64,000 bases of DNA, from contig NZ_CP047951.1 in NCBI RefSeq assembly GCF_014279755.1, forward strand, positions 1,860,001 to 1,924,000, read 5' to 3'. How positions within the stretch are numbered: the first letter of the stretch is position 1; each line of letters opens with the position of its first letter. Below are positions 17,561 to 28,600 of this stretch, one piece after another. Source of the stretch: Synechococcus sp. PROS-U-1 (lineage in GTDB: Bacteria > Cyanobacteriota > Cyanobacteriia > PCC-6307 > Cyanobiaceae). The notes below the pieces were generated by a model. That model had not been told where the DNA came from. It ran no database searches and was given only the letters and a program-made list of their open reading frames with translations. A program made the translations under genes and the position numbers.

Positions 17561-18007
17561 TCACCGCACCGGCAAATCGCCGGGGTGCCCCTCTACCGGA
17601 TCCACTGGAGTCGGAAGCTCCGGCCCTAAAGGCCCCTGCTCCGCCAGGGGCTCCTCCTGCTGCGCCAGCCAGGCCAACAGCCAGTTCACCGCTGTAGCTC
17701 GCCGGGTGCGGCGGGGGTACAGCTCACCGATCCGATAGCCCGCAAAGCTGAGCTGTTGCTTCAGCAACTGCTTGTGTTCCTTGGGAATCGAGCGGGTCAA
17801 GCGAACCGAGGCCGGCCGCTCGGCGATCAACTCGGGAGCCCGCGGGAAAGCTTCCGCCCAATCCGGCGGCGTGTCGGGCCCGGCGCACCAGTGCGGTTCG
17901 GCAGGCTGATAACCCAGACGTTCCCAGATTCTTTCGCAAACAAATCGATCGCTGCAGCGGTCTTCGAGAATCTGCAACAGCAACATTCGACTGAGCGGCC
18001 AGGGCAT
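17561..18007 (-). CDS. DUF1823 family protein
   Basis: A soluble protein of about 148 residues from the cyanobacterial and plastid DUF1823 family, recognised by LLLQILEDRCSDRFVCERIWERLGY at its N-terminus, PPDWAEAFP, SIPKEHKQLLKQQLSFAGY and the YPRRTRRATAVNWLLAW segment. Function unknown. ATG at 18007 starts just before the conserved region; ATG at 18028 is an alternative that comes within seven bases of the divergent dusB start. It converges on the L,D-transpeptidase gene with one base between stops. Confidence 0.75.
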   Translation of the reverse strand: MPWPLSRMLLLQILEDRCSDRFVCERIWERLGYQPAEPHWCAGPDTPPDWAEAFPRAPELIAERPASVRLTRSIPKEHKQLLKQQLSFAGYRIGELYPRRTRRATAVNWLLAWLAQQEEPLAEQGPLGPELPTPVDPVEGHPGDLPVR

Positions 18008-18034
18008 GTCGATTGCGTTGTGCAGCATGGATCC

Positions 18035-19036
18035 ATGATTGCTTTGTCCCCCCTTCAGCTTCCCGGCAACGGAACCGCGCGTCAGCTGCGGTGCCGCGTT
18101 CTGCAGTCGCCGTTGGCAGGGGTAAGCGATCGGGTGTTTCGTGGCCTGGTGCGGCGCTGGGCTCCAGATGCCCTGCTGTTCACCGAAATGGTGAATGCCA
18201 CCAGCCTCGAGATGGGGCATGGTCGCGGCAAGGTGGAATCACTTGTCGAAGAGTCCGGTCCCATCGGTGTGCAACTTTTCGACCATCGCCCCCAAGCCAT
18301 GGCCGATGCGGCACGGCGGGCCGAAGCGAGTGGAGCCTTCCTGATCGATATCAATATGGGATGTCCCGTCCGGAAGATCGCCCGCAAGGGGGGTGGCTCC
18401 GGGTTGATCCGTGATCCCGAACTGGCCATCCGGATCGTTGAAGCGGTGGCGGATGCCGTGGCGTTGCCCGTCACAGTGAAGACTCGACTGGGTTGGTGTG
18501 GAAGTGATGCTGATCCGGTGCACTGGTGCCAGCAGCTGGAAGGGGCAGGAGCACAACTGCTCACGCTGCATGGCCGCACCCGCGACCAGGGTTTCAAAGG
18601 CGCTGCCGACTGGAGTGCCATCACCCAAGTCCGTGAGGTCCTCGCGATCCCCCTGATCGCGAACGGCGACATCAATACCCCCGAAGATGCCCTGCGCTGC
18701 CTGAATCAGACCGGCGCAGCGGGCGTGATGGTGGGTCGAGGAACCATGGGTTCCCCCTGGCTTGTGGGACAAATCGATGCAGCACTGACTGGTCGTGCGA
18801 TCCCCTCCACGCCGAACCCGACAGCACGGCTTGCGCTGGCGAGGGATCAACTGGACGGACTGGTGAAGGATCGCGGCGACCATGGGCTGCTGATCGCCAG
18901 AAAACACATGGGCTGGACCTGCACGGGCTTCCCCGGAGCATCACGACTGCGTCATGACCTGATGCGGGCCCCCACGCCCGCCCATGCCCGAGACCTGCTG
19001 AATCAGCAGATCGATGCGCTTGCCGCGTCCGCTTGA
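18035..19036 (+). CDS. dusB: tRNA-dihydrouridine synthase
   Basis: A 333-residue FMN-dependent TIM-barrel enzyme that reduces uridine to dihydrouridine in tRNA D-loops. Family marks are QSPLAGVSDRVFRGL, LFTEMVNATSL, INMGCPVRKI with the catalytic-cysteine motif, VTVKTRLGW, LTLHGRTRDQGFKG, IANGDINTPEDA and VMVGRGTMGSPWL. It belongs to the NifR3/DusB group. ATG at 18035 lies just before the first barrel strand. The stop overlaps the TTG start of the next glycosyltransferase gene by four bases. Confidence 0.92.
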   Translation: MIALSPLQLPGNGTARQLRCRVLQSPLAGVSDRVFRGLVRRWAPDALLFTEMVNATSLEMGHGRGKVESLVEESGPIGVQLFDHRPQAMADAARRAEASGAFLIDINMGCPVRKIARKGGGSGLIRDPELAIRIVEAVADAVALPVTVKTRLGWCGSDADPVHWCQQLEGAGAQLLTLHGRTRDQGFKGAADWSAITQVREVLAIPLIANGDINTPEDALRCLNQTGAAGVMVGRGTMGSPWLVGQIDAALTGRAIPSTPNPTARLALARDQLDGLVKDRGDHGLLIARKHMGWTCTGFPGASRLRHDLMRAPTPAHARDLLNQQIDALAASA

Positions 19037-22000
19037 CTGGACGCCCCGACGGTCAGGGCGTGGAGCCTTCAAGCGGCAAGGACAACACCACGCTTGATGC
19101 CCAGGCCTGGCAGCGCTGGCAATCTGGCCTCGCCAGCGTGGAAGAGATCCAGCGCTGGCAGCAGCAGCTCAGCCAGCACCTGCCCCAGCTGCCGAAGGAG
19201 ATGCTGGATCCATCTCTGCTGCCCATCGCCCTGTTGCGCGAGGCATCCCAATGGGCCCCCGAAGACAGCGGGCTGGATCCCGTCGATCTTCTGGCATCAC
19301 ACAGGGATCTCGCTACCGCCAACCAGCTGCTGAGTAGCGGTCGCCTGCGCGAGATCGCCCTGGGTCAGCGCAGCCTGTTCGCGGATCTGCCGCCGGTGCA
19401 CCTCCAGGCCTACCGGGATGGGCTGCGACCAGCCGCACATCAGGGCTTTCTCAGTGCTCTGGAGCACTTGGCCGGCATCGGGCGCGAACGCTTCCAGCGG
19501 GGACTGCCCCTCGGCATGGATCTCGATCGCTATCAGCCCCCGGCCCCGGACCCAGCACCAACCGGACCCATCACCTCAGCGGCTTCGATCTTGGTGGTTC
19601 TCCACCCAACACAGGCGGAGGCCGAAGCGGGCCGCGAGCCACCAAGAGAGGGATGGAGACAGATCCAGCACGCCTCACTGGAACATCTTTCTGGATGGAT
19701 CGGAGCACCGCCCCCTGACGACGACACCCTGATCAGCTTCTGCCATGTCAGTGATCAGCTGGATCCTCAGGCGGCCCTGCGCATCGCCCACTGTGCAGGG
19801 CAACACCCTGCAGCAGTTTTTCTAACCAGCGATGAGACGCTGCAGTGGAGCGACGACCCAGGCATTCCGGCAGGGAACCGCCAGAACCGAACAGAGATCA
19901 CACCGTTTCGTCTGCTCTGCCGGGGATGCCTCGGAGGCCTGGTGACGATCCGCTGGTCCACGCTGCGACAGCTGACGCTCCCGGCGTCCACCGGTTCACT
20001 CCATGCCCTGCTGCTGGATCTGGCGCTGCAGGTTTGCCGACGAGGCGACGCCGTCGCCCACTGTTCAGAGGTGTTGCTGCAGCGATCCATTCAGGCGAAC
20101 CCGACCGTGCCCGACGTGGCCTCGCCGGCCGACCGCCATTGCTGGCGCCCTGAGCTCAGCGCTGAGATCCTGGCGATCACCCAGAGACACAGCCCAAGCT
20201 TTCTGGTGCCCGGTGGGCATCTCAGTCCCGTTGATTCGCTGAGCGCCTGCCATCAGCTGCAGCTCCGCACCGACACCACTGTTCTGGTGTCGGTTCTGAT
20301 CCCGTTTCGCGACCGGGTCGAGCTCACCCAAAGCTGCGTCGCCTCCCTGCGCCGCTCTGCCGGCGCTGTGGCCTACGAGCTGATCTTGATCGACAACGGC
20401 AGTGAGGAATCCGCCACCCAGGCTTGGCTCAACGACCAAGCGCAGCTCGACGACGTGTGCGTGGTGCGGGTGGACGAACCGTTCAACTATTCGCGTCTCA
20501 ACAACATCGGCCGACGCCATACCCGTGGCAGCCATTTGTTGCTGCTGAACAACGACATCGAATTCCGATCAGCTGAGGTGCTTCAGGCCCTGCTGGACCC
20601 GTTCGCGTACCGCGGCACCAGAGCCGTGGGCGCGAAGCTGCATTACCCCGACGGGAGCATCCAGCATCAAGGGGTCGCGCTGGTGAAGGGGGAACGGCGC
20701 TGCGTGGTGGAGCCCGGCAAACACCTGCACAGTGCTCCTGTGCTGGCCACGCTCACCCCCCTGCTGGTGCAAGAGGAGTTCACCGCAGCGACAGGGGCCT
20801 GCCTGATGCTCCGCTGCAGCGATTTCGATCGCATCCAAGGGTTCGATGAAGATCTTGCCGTGGTGTTCAACGATGTTGATCTCTGCCTGCGCCTCAGGCA
20901 GAGCGGTGGTTCGGTCGCCGTGACCCCCTTTGTGGAGATCGTTCATCACGAATCGATCAGTCGCGGCAAAGACCGCGAAGGCACCGCTCTGGCCAGGCAT
21001 CAACGGGAGTCGGGGCTTCTACGGGCCAAGCACGCCCCGCTGTTTGCCACGGGCGATCCCCTCACGAGCCAGTGCATTCACCCCCACAGCAATCGCTATC
21101 AACCCCGGGAGCAGGCACCGCAATCGAAAGGACCGGTTGCCAACGCTGTGCTGATGCACTGGAGGAATCCCAACTTCCAGCCCAGCCGTCAACGACCAAT
21201 CGTTCTGCTGGCGCACTTTTCATCCAACAATCGCGTCCGGGACGACCTCTTCCCCCTCATCGATGAATACCAACGCTTCGCGGATGTGATCGTTGTGTCA
21301 TCGGCCAGCGGCCTGCGCAGGCACCCGCGCACGCTGCACCAGCTGCGCCAACGCTGTGCCGCCATCGTGATCCGACGCAATCAGGGGTACGACTTCGGCA
21401 GTTGGAAGGCGGGTCTGACCCTGCATCGGCGGGACATTGATCAGGCGGCATTCCTGGTGCTCACCAACGACAGCTTCTGGGGACCGGTTACTCCCCTCGA
21501 CGACCTATTCCAACGTCTTCACACCAGTTCAGCGGACGTGATTGGGCTGACGGACGATCTGATGTACGAGCCCCATCTCTCGTCGGCCTTCGCCGCCTAC
21601 AAGCCCAAGGCATTGCAGTGCCCAGCCTTTAACCGCTTCTGGGATGCCCTGCAGATCTGGCCCCGCAAACGGGACCTGGTCAAACATTGCGAAGTGGGCC
21701 TGCCGGTGCAGTTGCGGGCAGCGGGGCTGAAGCTCGAGAGCCTCTACACCCACAACGCCAACGGCAATGTTCTGCACTACGACTGGAAGTACTTGATTGA
21801 GCAACGCGGCTTCCCCTTCCTCAAGGTGAGCCTGCTGCGGGACAACCCGACGCGACAACCCATCGACACCTGGCCAGACGTGATTGGCCAACGCAACCCT
21901 CAACTGGCAGCGAGCATCAAGCGCCAACTGCGACCCAAACCAGGGTTGCAGCGGCTGTGGCAACGGCTTCACCGTCGACTGAACGGAAGTGAGCGCAAGG

Positions 22001-22038
22001 GGTCTCGTGCTGTAATAACGCCGACTTCACGCCGGTGA
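19033..22038 (+). CDS. Two-domain glycosyltransferase: GT2 plus rhamnan-synthesis F (RgpF) domain
   Basis: A 1001-residue protein with three parts. Residues 1-410 are of unknown fold, acidic and without obvious motifs. About residues 418-640 form a GT2 domain ([38 protein letters not shown] with the metal-binding acidic pair, and [10 protein letters not shown]). About residues 720-950 form an RgpF-type domain ([50 protein letters not shown]). RgpF-like enzymes add rhamnose or glucose in streptococcal rhamnan. The gene lies directly upstream of the dTDP-rhamnose genes and overlaps rfbA, so a rhamnose-containing surface glycan is the likely product. The TTG start at 19033 overlaps the dusB stop. 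Confidence 0.85.
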   Translation: MTGRPDGQGVEPSSGKDNTTLDAQAWQRWQSGLASVEEIQRWQQQLSQHLPQLPKEMLDPSLLPIALLREASQWAPEDSGLDPVDLLASHRDLATANQLLSSGRLREIALGQRSLFADLPPVHLQAYRDGLRPAAHQGFLSALEHLAGIGRERFQRGLPLGMDLDRYQPPAPDPAPTGPITSAASILVVLHPTQAEAEAGREPPREGWRQIQHASLEHLSGWIGAPPPDDDTLISFCHVSDQLDPQAALRIAHCAGQHPAAVFLTSDETLQWSDDPGIPAGNRQNRTEITPFRLLCRGCLGGLVTIRWSTLRQLTLPASTGSLHALLLDLALQVCRRGDAVAHCSEVLLQRSIQANPTVPDVASPADRHCWRPELSAEILAITQRHSPSFLVPGGHLSPVDSLSACHQLQLRTDTTVLVSVLIPFRDRVELTQSCVASLRRSAGAVAYELILIDNGSEESATQAWLNDQAQLDDVCVVRVDEPFNYSRLNNIGRRHTRGSHLLLLNNDIEFRSAEVLQALLDPFAYRGTRAVGAKLHYPDGSIQHQGVALVKGERRCVVEPGKHLHSAPVLATLTPLLVQEEFTAATGACLMLRCSDFDRIQGFDEDLAVVFNDVDLCLRLRQSGGSVAVTPFVEIVHHESISRGKDREGTALARHQRESGLLRAKHAPLFATGDPLTSQCIHPHSNRYQPREQAPQSKGPVANAVLMHWRNPNFQPSRQRPIVLLAHFSSNNRVRDDLFPLIDEYQRFADVIVVSSASGLRRHPRTLHQLRQRCAAIVIRRNQGYDFGSWKAGLTLHRRDIDQAAFLVLTNDSFWGPVTPLDDLFQRLHTSSADVIGLTDDLMYEPHLSSAFAAYKPKALQCPAFNRFWDALQIWPRKRDLVKHCEVGLPVQLRAAGLKLESLYTHNANGNVLHYDWKYLIEQRGFPFLKVSLLRDNPTRQPIDTWPDVIGQRNPQLAASIKRQLRPKPGLQRLWQRLHRRLNGSERKGSRAVITPTSRR

Positions 22039-22985
22039 ACCAGCCGATGAGCACCGCATCCAAGCGACGGGGAATCATCCTTGCTGGCGGAAGCGGCACG
22101 CGGCTGCATCCGATCACCCAGGCCGTCAGCAAACAGCTGTTGCCGGTTTACGACAAGCCGATGATCTATTACCCGCTCAGCACCCTGATGCTGGCGGGAA
22201 TCCGCGAGGTGCTGATCATCACCACCCCCCACGACAAGGAGGCCTTCCAACGCTTGCTCGGCGATGGCAGCCGTTGGGGCATGACGATCGAGTACGCCGT
22301 GCAACCGAGCCCGGACGGATTGGCCCAGGCTTTTCTGATCGGTGCCGACTTCCTGGCGGGCCACCCCGCTGCTCTGGTGTTGGGAGACAACCTCTTCCAT
22401 GGGCACGATCTGGTGCCGCAATTGGTGCAGAGCAACAAACAGGCCGAAGGGGCGACGGTCTTTGCCTATCCCGTCAGTGATCCTGAGCGGTACGGCGTGG
22501 CCGAGTTCGATGCCGAAGGCCGCGTGCTGAGCCTGGAGGAAAAACCCAAACAGCCCAAGAGCCGCTATGCGGTCACGGGGTTGTACTTCTACGACGACTC
22601 CGTGGTCGAACGGGCCCACCAGGTGAAGCCTTCAGCCCGAGGGGAGCTGGAGATCACCGATCTCAATCAGATGTACCTGGACGAGGGGCTGTTGCGGGTG
22701 GAGCTAATGGGCCGCGGCATGGCCTGGCTCGACACCGGCACCTGCGACTCCCTCAACGATGCGGGCAGCTACATCCGCACCCTGGAACATCGCCAAGGGC
22801 TCAAGGTGGGATGCCCTGAGGAAGTCGCCTGGCGCCAGGGCTGGATCACTGCCGAGCAACTCAATCAGCTGGCGCAGCCCTTGAAGAAGAGTGGCTATGG
22901 CTCCTATCTCCTCCAGATGCTTGAGGAGAGCGTGAGCGATCACGCCGCACTGCAAAACAGTCTGGAGGTGAGACATGCAGCTTGA
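22035..22985 (+). CDS. rfbA: Glucose-1-phosphate thymidylyltransferase
   Basis: RfbA/RmlA makes dTDP-glucose, the first step of dTDP-L-rhamnose synthesis. The 316-residue protein carries [31 protein letters not shown], the nucleotide and Mg-binding N-terminal signature, VLGDNLFHG and [17 protein letters not shown] at 22035 overlaps the preceding stop as GTGA; ATG at 22047 gives a length closer to the family. It is followed by rfbC, whose start lies inside its last codons. Confidence 0.95.
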   Translation: MNQPMSTASKRRGIILAGGSGTRLHPITQAVSKQLLPVYDKPMIYYPLSTLMLAGIREVLIITTPHDKEAFQRLLGDGSRWGMTIEYAVQPSPDGLAQAFLIGADFLAGHPAALVLGDNLFHGHDLVPQLVQSNKQAEGATVFAYPVSDPERYGVAEFDAEGRVLSLEEKPKQPKSRYAVTGLYFYDDSVVERAHQVKPSARGELEITDLNQMYLDEGLLRVELMGRGMAWLDTGTCDSLNDAGSYIRTLEHRQGLKVGCPEEVAWRQGWITAEQLNQLAQPLKKSGYGSYLLQMLEESVSDHAALQNSLEVRHAA

Positions 22986-23565
22986 CCAACTGACAACCCC
23001 GTCCGGCACGACTCTGCAGGGCCCCCTGCTGATCACGCCCCCAGCCTTCGGCGATGACCGGGGCTGGTTCTACGAAAGCTGGAACCAGCGCAAGTTCGAT
23101 GAAGCCGTGGGCGAATCCGTGCTGTTCTCCCAGGACAACCACTCCCGCTCGATTCAGGGTGTGCTTCGGGGGTTGCACTACCAGCTCGCCCCAGAAGCTC
23201 AGGCGAAGTTGGTGCGTGCCACTGCCGGAGCGATCTACGACGTCGCCGTCGACATTCGGCGCGGCTCGCCCACCTTCGGCGCCTGGGTTGGCGCTGAACT
23301 CAGTGCTGAGAACAAGGCCCAGCTGTGGATTCCAGAAGGTTTTGCCCACGGCTTTCTTACCCTCAGCAGCGTTGCTGAAGTGCAGTACAAGGCGCGGGGG
23401 TTCTGGAACAAATCCTGCGAGCGGGCCATCGTCTGGAACGATGCGGATCTGGCCATCGCCTGGCCGATTGAGCGGCTGGAGGGAGCGGAAGTCAGCCTGT
23501 CAGGCAAAGATGCCGAAGCTCCCGGCTTCCAAGCAGCAGCCAGCGCAGGAGATGTCTTTCCGTGA
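22975..23565 (+). CDS. rfbC: dTDP-4-dehydrorhamnose 3,5-epimerase
   Basis: A 196-residue cupin-fold epimerase, third enzyme of the dTDP-rhamnose pathway. Visible landmarks are [18 protein letters not shown], the catalytic-histidine region [22 protein letters not shown] and [12 protein letters not shown]. The ATG is preceded by a strong GGAGGTG five bases upstream and overlaps the rfbA end by 11 bases. The stop overlaps the rfbD start as GTGA. Confidence 0.95.
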   Translation: MQLDQLTTPSGTTLQGPLLITPPAFGDDRGWFYESWNQRKFDEAVGESVLFSQDNHSRSIQGVLRGLHYQLAPEAQAKLVRATAGAIYDVAVDIRRGSPTFGAWVGAELSAENKAQLWIPEGFAHGFLTLSSVAEVQYKARGFWNKSCERAIVWNDADLAIAWPIERLEGAEVSLSGKDAEAPGFQAAASAGDVFP

Positions 23566-24446
23566 AAGTTCTGCTCACCGGAGCTGGCGGACAACTGGGA
23601 CAGGCCCTGATCGCCTCCGCCCCCGAGGAACTCGATCTAGTGGCCACCAGCCGCAAGGAACTCGACCTCTCCAACCCCGAGGCCTGCCGTGCGGCCGTGC
23701 GGCAGCTTCAGCCTGACTGGGTGCTGAATGCAGGGGCTTACACCGCCGTCGACAAAGCAGAGTCGGAACCCGAGTTGGCCCATGCCGTCAATGCCGGAGC
23801 ACCGGAAGCCTTTGCTCATGCGCTGGATCAACAGGGGGGACGCCTGCTGCAGATCAGCACCGACTTTGTCTTCAACGGAACCCAGGGAACGCCCTATCAA
23901 CCGGAGCAGGCCCGCGAACCTCTCGGGGTTTATGGCGCCAGCAAAGCTGCTGGAGAAGCGGCGATTCAACGCGTTTTCGGAACGGAGCGCCGGGGGTTGA
24001 TCCTGCGCACCAGCTGGGTGATCGGGCCCGTCGGCAAGAACTTCGCCCTCACCATGCTGCGCCTTCATCGCGAGCGGGATCAACTGGGCGTTGTGGCCGA
24101 TCAGGTGGGCTGTCCCACCAGCACCCTGACCCTGGCTCAAGCCTGTTGGAGAACGCTCCAGATCGCTGACAAGAGCGAGCTTCCGGCGGTGATGCACTGG
24201 AGTGACGCCGGGGCCGCCAGCTGGTACGACGTAGCGGTGGCAGTGGGCCGGATCGGGGCTGAGTTAGGCCTCATCGACACGCCCGCTGAAGTTCAACCGA
24301 TCACAACAGCGGACTACCCAACGCCAGCAGAGCGCCCGGCCTATTCCCTTCTGGATTGCACGGGCACCAGAGCCGCCTTGCAACTGAACGGGCAGCATTG
24401 GCAGCACGCCCTGAGGGAAGTGTTGCAGCAGGCCAAAACCCAATGA
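23562..24446 (+). CDS. rfbD: dTDP-4-dehydrorhamnose reductase
   Basis: A 294-residue short-chain dehydrogenase of the RmlD type that makes the final dTDP-L-rhamnose. It begins with the NAD(P) motif LLTGAGGQLGQAL, has NAGAYTAVDKAESEPELAHAVN, the catalytic triad region ISTDFVFNGTQGTPY with YGASKAAGE, and RTSWVIGP. The GTG start overlaps rfbC by four bases. A 56-base gap with no clear signal separates it from rfbB. Confidence 0.95.
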   Translation: MKVLLTGAGGQLGQALIASAPEELDLVATSRKELDLSNPEACRAAVRQLQPDWVLNAGAYTAVDKAESEPELAHAVNAGAPEAFAHALDQQGGRLLQISTDFVFNGTQGTPYQPEQAREPLGVYGASKAAGEAAIQRVFGTERRGLILRTSWVIGPVGKNFALTMLRLHRERDQLGVVADQVGCPTSTLTLAQACWRTLQIADKSELPAVMHWSDAGAASWYDVAVAVGRIGAELGLIDTPAEVQPITTADYPTPAERPAYSLLDCTGTRAALQLNGQHWQHALREVLQQAKTQ

Positions 24447-24502
24447 ATCTGCTCTGAGTTCACAACCCACCACCCCACAACGCCTCTCCCCAACCCTGAC
24501 CA

Positions 24503-25645
24503 ATGGTTTCTTCCATGCCCTCCGCCTCTGACCTGCTGGGAGATCGCCGCAGAGTTCTGGTCACTGGAGGTGCCGGGTTCATCGGAGGTGCCGTGATCCG
24601 CAGGCTGCTGCGGGAGAGCACGGTAACCGTGTTCAATCTGGACAAGATGGGATACGCCAGCGACCTGTCGTCAATTGAGGAGGTGCTGCACGAGCTGGGC
24701 GACGCAGCGACAGATCGGCACAGGCTCCAGCAGGTGGATCTGAGCGATGCAGCTGCCGTGGAGGCGGCGGTGAAGGAGGCCGACCCGGATCTGGTGATGC
24801 ACCTGGCGGCCGAAAGCCACGTGGATCGATCCATTTCCGGACCTGGCGTGTTCATCGAGAGCAATATCACCGGCACCTACAACCTGCTGCAGGCAGTGCG
24901 AGGGCACTTTGAGGGCTTGCGTGCTGAACGCCGGGACGCCTTCCGAATGCACCACATCAGTACAGACGAGGTGTTCGGCTCGCTTGGATCCGAGGGACGC
25001 TTCTCAGAAACAACGCCCTATGACCCACGTAGCCCCTACTCCGCCAGCAAAGCGGCAAGCGATCACCTCGTTCAGGCCTGGCACCACACCTTCGGTCTTC
25101 CGGTGGTGCTGACCAACTGCTCCAACAACTACGGCCCCTGGCAGTTCCCGGAAAAGCTGATTCCAGTGGTGACCTTGAAAGCAGCCGGAGGAGAGTCGAT
25201 CCCTCTCTACGGCGATGGGATGAACGTGAGGGATTGGTTGTACGTGGAAGACCACGTCGATGCCCTGCTTCTCGCAGCCTGCAAGGGTGAATCCGGCCGC
25301 AGTTACTGCGTGGGCGGCCAGGGTGAACGCACCAACAAAGAGGTCGTTCACGCAATTTGCCAGCAGTTGGATCAGAGCTGCCCCGCATCAGCTCCCCACA
25401 CGGATTTGATCACGCCGGTGACCGACCGTCCAGGCCATGACCGCCGCTACGCGATTGACCCGAGCCGCATCAGCTCCGAGCTGGGCTGGAGTCCACGCCA
25501 CAATGTGGAACAAGGTTTGGCAGAAACCGTTCGCTGGTACCTGTCCCATCAGGAGTGGTGCGACAAAGTGCGAGAGCGCGCGGGATATGACGGCAGCAGG
25601 CTGGGAATGAAAACACAAACCAAGGCAGATTCGGGGAATGCCTAA
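24503..25645 (+). CDS. rfbB: dTDP-glucose 4,6-dehydratase
   Basis: A 380-residue extended short-chain dehydrogenase, second enzyme of dTDP-rhamnose synthesis. It contains VTGGAGFIGGAVIRRLL, LAAESHVDRSISGP, STDEVFGSLG with the Asp-Glu pair of dehydratases, YSASKAASDHLV with the catalytic Tyr and Lys, and NCSNNYGPWQFPEKLIP. ATG at 24503 or 24515 could be used. The last codons overlap the start of the next glycosyltransferase by eight bases, which ties that gene to the pathway. Confidence 0.95.
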   Translation: MVSSMPSASDLLGDRRRVLVTGGAGFIGGAVIRRLLRESTVTVFNLDKMGYASDLSSIEEVLHELGDAATDRHRLQQVDLSDAAAVEAAVKEADPDLVMHLAAESHVDRSISGPGVFIESNITGTYNLLQAVRGHFEGLRAERRDAFRMHHISTDEVFGSLGSEGRFSETTPYDPRSPYSASKAASDHLVQAWHHTFGLPVVLTNCSNNYGPWQFPEKLIPVVTLKAAGGESIPLYGDGMNVRDWLYVEDHVDALLLAACKGESGRSYCVGGQGERTNKEVVHAICQQLDQSCPASAPHTDLITPVTDRPGHDRRYAIDPSRISSELGWSPRHNVEQGLAETVRWYLSHQEWCDKVRERAGYDGSRLGMKTQTKADSGNA

Positions 25646-28600
25646 ACAACGACGCTCGCTATCGGCGCTGTCCAACACAGCGCGGCAGCTGTTCAAAGAC
25701 TCTGCGTCGGCGCTGGGAGAGCAAAAAATATTGCCCAAGGCACTGCGAAAGCGCCTGAATCGACTAGGGCAGCCCGCCCCCTCAAGCCCACCGGACAACA
25801 GACGCAAGAAAACCTCACCTGAACTGCAGGATTACATCAAAGAGCTGCAAAACAACAAAGTAGAGAAACAAATAATTCGCGACTTTCGAGAACTAGCGCA
25901 TTACGCCTATGTCTTTGATATCGAACATTATAAATCACAACTCGAGCCAAAAATAGCGAATGCACTACAAAGCATCGGTGACGTCATTTTTCACTACTGC
26001 TCCTCAGGGAGCCACAATGGAATTGACCCCAGCGAACTATTCGACACAGACAATTATTTCAGCAAATACCCCGACATCAAAGAGAGTGGACTCAATCCGA
26101 TGGTCCACTTCTTCAAGTTTGGCATCCATGAAAATCGCTATTCAATGGATGACATCCACTACATGCGAAAGATGGCCGACATCAAAAGGCCAGACACAGA
26201 TGCGATAGATCAAACGAAAGAAGATCTTCATGCCAAGAAAGTTGGCGTATTTCTTCACATCTTTTACCCGGAACTTGCGGAGACAATCGCCGCCTACCTA
26301 GAAAACATACCGTGCGAAATTGATATCTTTATTTCCACCACAAAAGATGCAACCCAGGCACTACAAAACGTCTTTGGAAAGGTCAATAATGCCCAAAAAG
26401 TTGAAGTCAGACACTTTAAAAATATTGGGCGTGACGTCGCACCTTTCATTGTTGGATTCGGGGATCAGATCCTCAACTACGACCTTATTCTCAAGCTGCA
26501 TTCCAAAAAGAGCCCCCACAGCAATGCCCTAAGTGGCTGGTTTCTGCATTGCCTCGACAACCTGATTGGCAGCAAAGACGTCACTGCAACCAACCTAAAG
26601 GCACTACAATCGACAGAGACAGGCATCGTCTATCCAGTTGAAAATTACGCCCTCAGCCTTGGGATCAAACACGATTCATGCTGGGGACATGAAGATGGCA
26701 ACTACAAAAAAGCCAATTCTTTCCTGACTCAATTCAACCTCAGTCATATCAAAAGAGACAGTCAGTTCCGATTCCCGACTGGAACCATGTTTTGGTGCAA
26801 GCCAGACCTACTCAAGCCGATTCTCGACTGGGATCTGGATTGGCAGGACTTTGATGAAGAAGGGGGTCAGATCGATGGAACAATCGCCCATAGCATCGAA
26901 CGACTCATTGGCCTATCAACAACCGAAATACACAATCAAAAACTACAAACAACCTACTGCGGATATTCCCTTTCAAAACAGCACCTCACCGACAAATCTG
27001 TCATCGAAGGTCGCAATAAACTAAAAATCGATGGCTTCGAGAAGGTCATCCACTTCAAACCCCAACCGCTTGAGCCCAACTGGTCACTACAGAACAACAT
27101 TAATTATCAGTCACTCCACATTCACTGGGTGATCCCCAACTTTACGCCAGGTCTCGGTGGCCACATGACCATTTTCAGAGCAATCGACTTTCTCGAGCGC
27201 TGTGGCCACAAATGCACGATCTGGGTGCATTCCGAAATGAAGGGAGACAAGCCGAGTCGCCTAAGCTATTTGCATAAACGTGTCATCGATCAATACTTCA
27301 TACCGCTAAAAACTGACCAGGTTTTCATGCTGGGCAACAGCCAGGACGACCTGGATCTTGTCAGTGGAGACGTGGTCATCGCGACTGACCGAATGAGCAC
27401 CTATCCAGTTCTTGGAATGCGCAAGTTTCAGAAAAGATTCTATTTTGTTCAAGACTACGAACCATACTTTTTTGCAAGAGGAAGTTCAAGCATCCTTACT
27501 GAACAATCCTACGCATCACACAATGATTTCTTCTGCATTTGTGCAAGCCCATGGCTGAAAAAACGGATGGAAAGCTTTGGCAATTCAGCGATGTCTTTTC
27601 CACTCGCTGTTGATCACAGTGTTTACCACCACGACGTAGAGGAGCAGCGTAGTCGTAACACAATTGCCTTTTATGTGAGACGCAGCACGCCTAGACGACT
27701 CTACGAACTGGGACTTCTCGCCTTGAGGGCTTTGTTTGATCTGGGAGACAATTTTGAAATCATTACCTTCGGAGAGAAAGATCTACCAGACCTTGGCATC
27801 CCTGTGAAAGTCAAACACGCAGGAATTCTGGATGCCAGTGCCTTGGCCAATCTGTATCGCGAATGCACGATTGGATTCGTCCTTTCAGGAACCAACTACT
27901 CCTTGGTCCCCAATGAAATGATGGCCTGCGGGCTGCCCGTTGTTGATATCGATGCTGAGCACACACGTCTTTCCTACCAACCAGGAACAGCAGTCTTGGC
28001 CGAAGCCTCACCAGCTGGCCTGGCATGTGCCTTAAGTCGCTTGTTGAATGATGCAACGTTCAGAGAAAACACCGCAAGTGCGGGACGCGCAGCCACCGCA
28101 AACCTCCACTGGGATGCCTCCAACAAGCGAATTGAAAGCTTTATTCAGGAAGCGCTGCCAGCAACAACAGCAGGATCTTCGCGTTCCAACCCCTCGAATC
28201 CCTTGGTCACCGTGGTCATTCCCGTTTACAACGGGGGAACGATGCTGAAATCCGTCGTTGAGTCCTGTCTCGAGCAGGATCTTGATAAGGATTTCGAGGT
28301 GTTGTTGATCGACAGTGCCTCAAACGATGGATGCCTGGATGCACTGCCTCAGGACGCGCGGCTCCGCTATCACAGGATTCGAAAAGAAGACTTTGGCCAT
28401 GGGCGCACACGCAACCTCGGGGTTGAGCTCGCCCGAGGGACCTACGTCGCCTTCATTACCCAGGATGCGATTCCAGCGAATCGCATGTGGCTGATGAATC
28501 TGATCGCTCCACTAAGAAAAGATCCGAGTGTTGCTGGTGTTTTCGGCTGCCACATCGCCCATTCCGATCATGGACAACTCACCGCCCATGACCTTGACCA

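Noticed and set aside
17756-18034. N-terminal extension of dusB
   Set aside because: It is antisense to the DUF1823 gene; the barrel begins just after ATG 18035.
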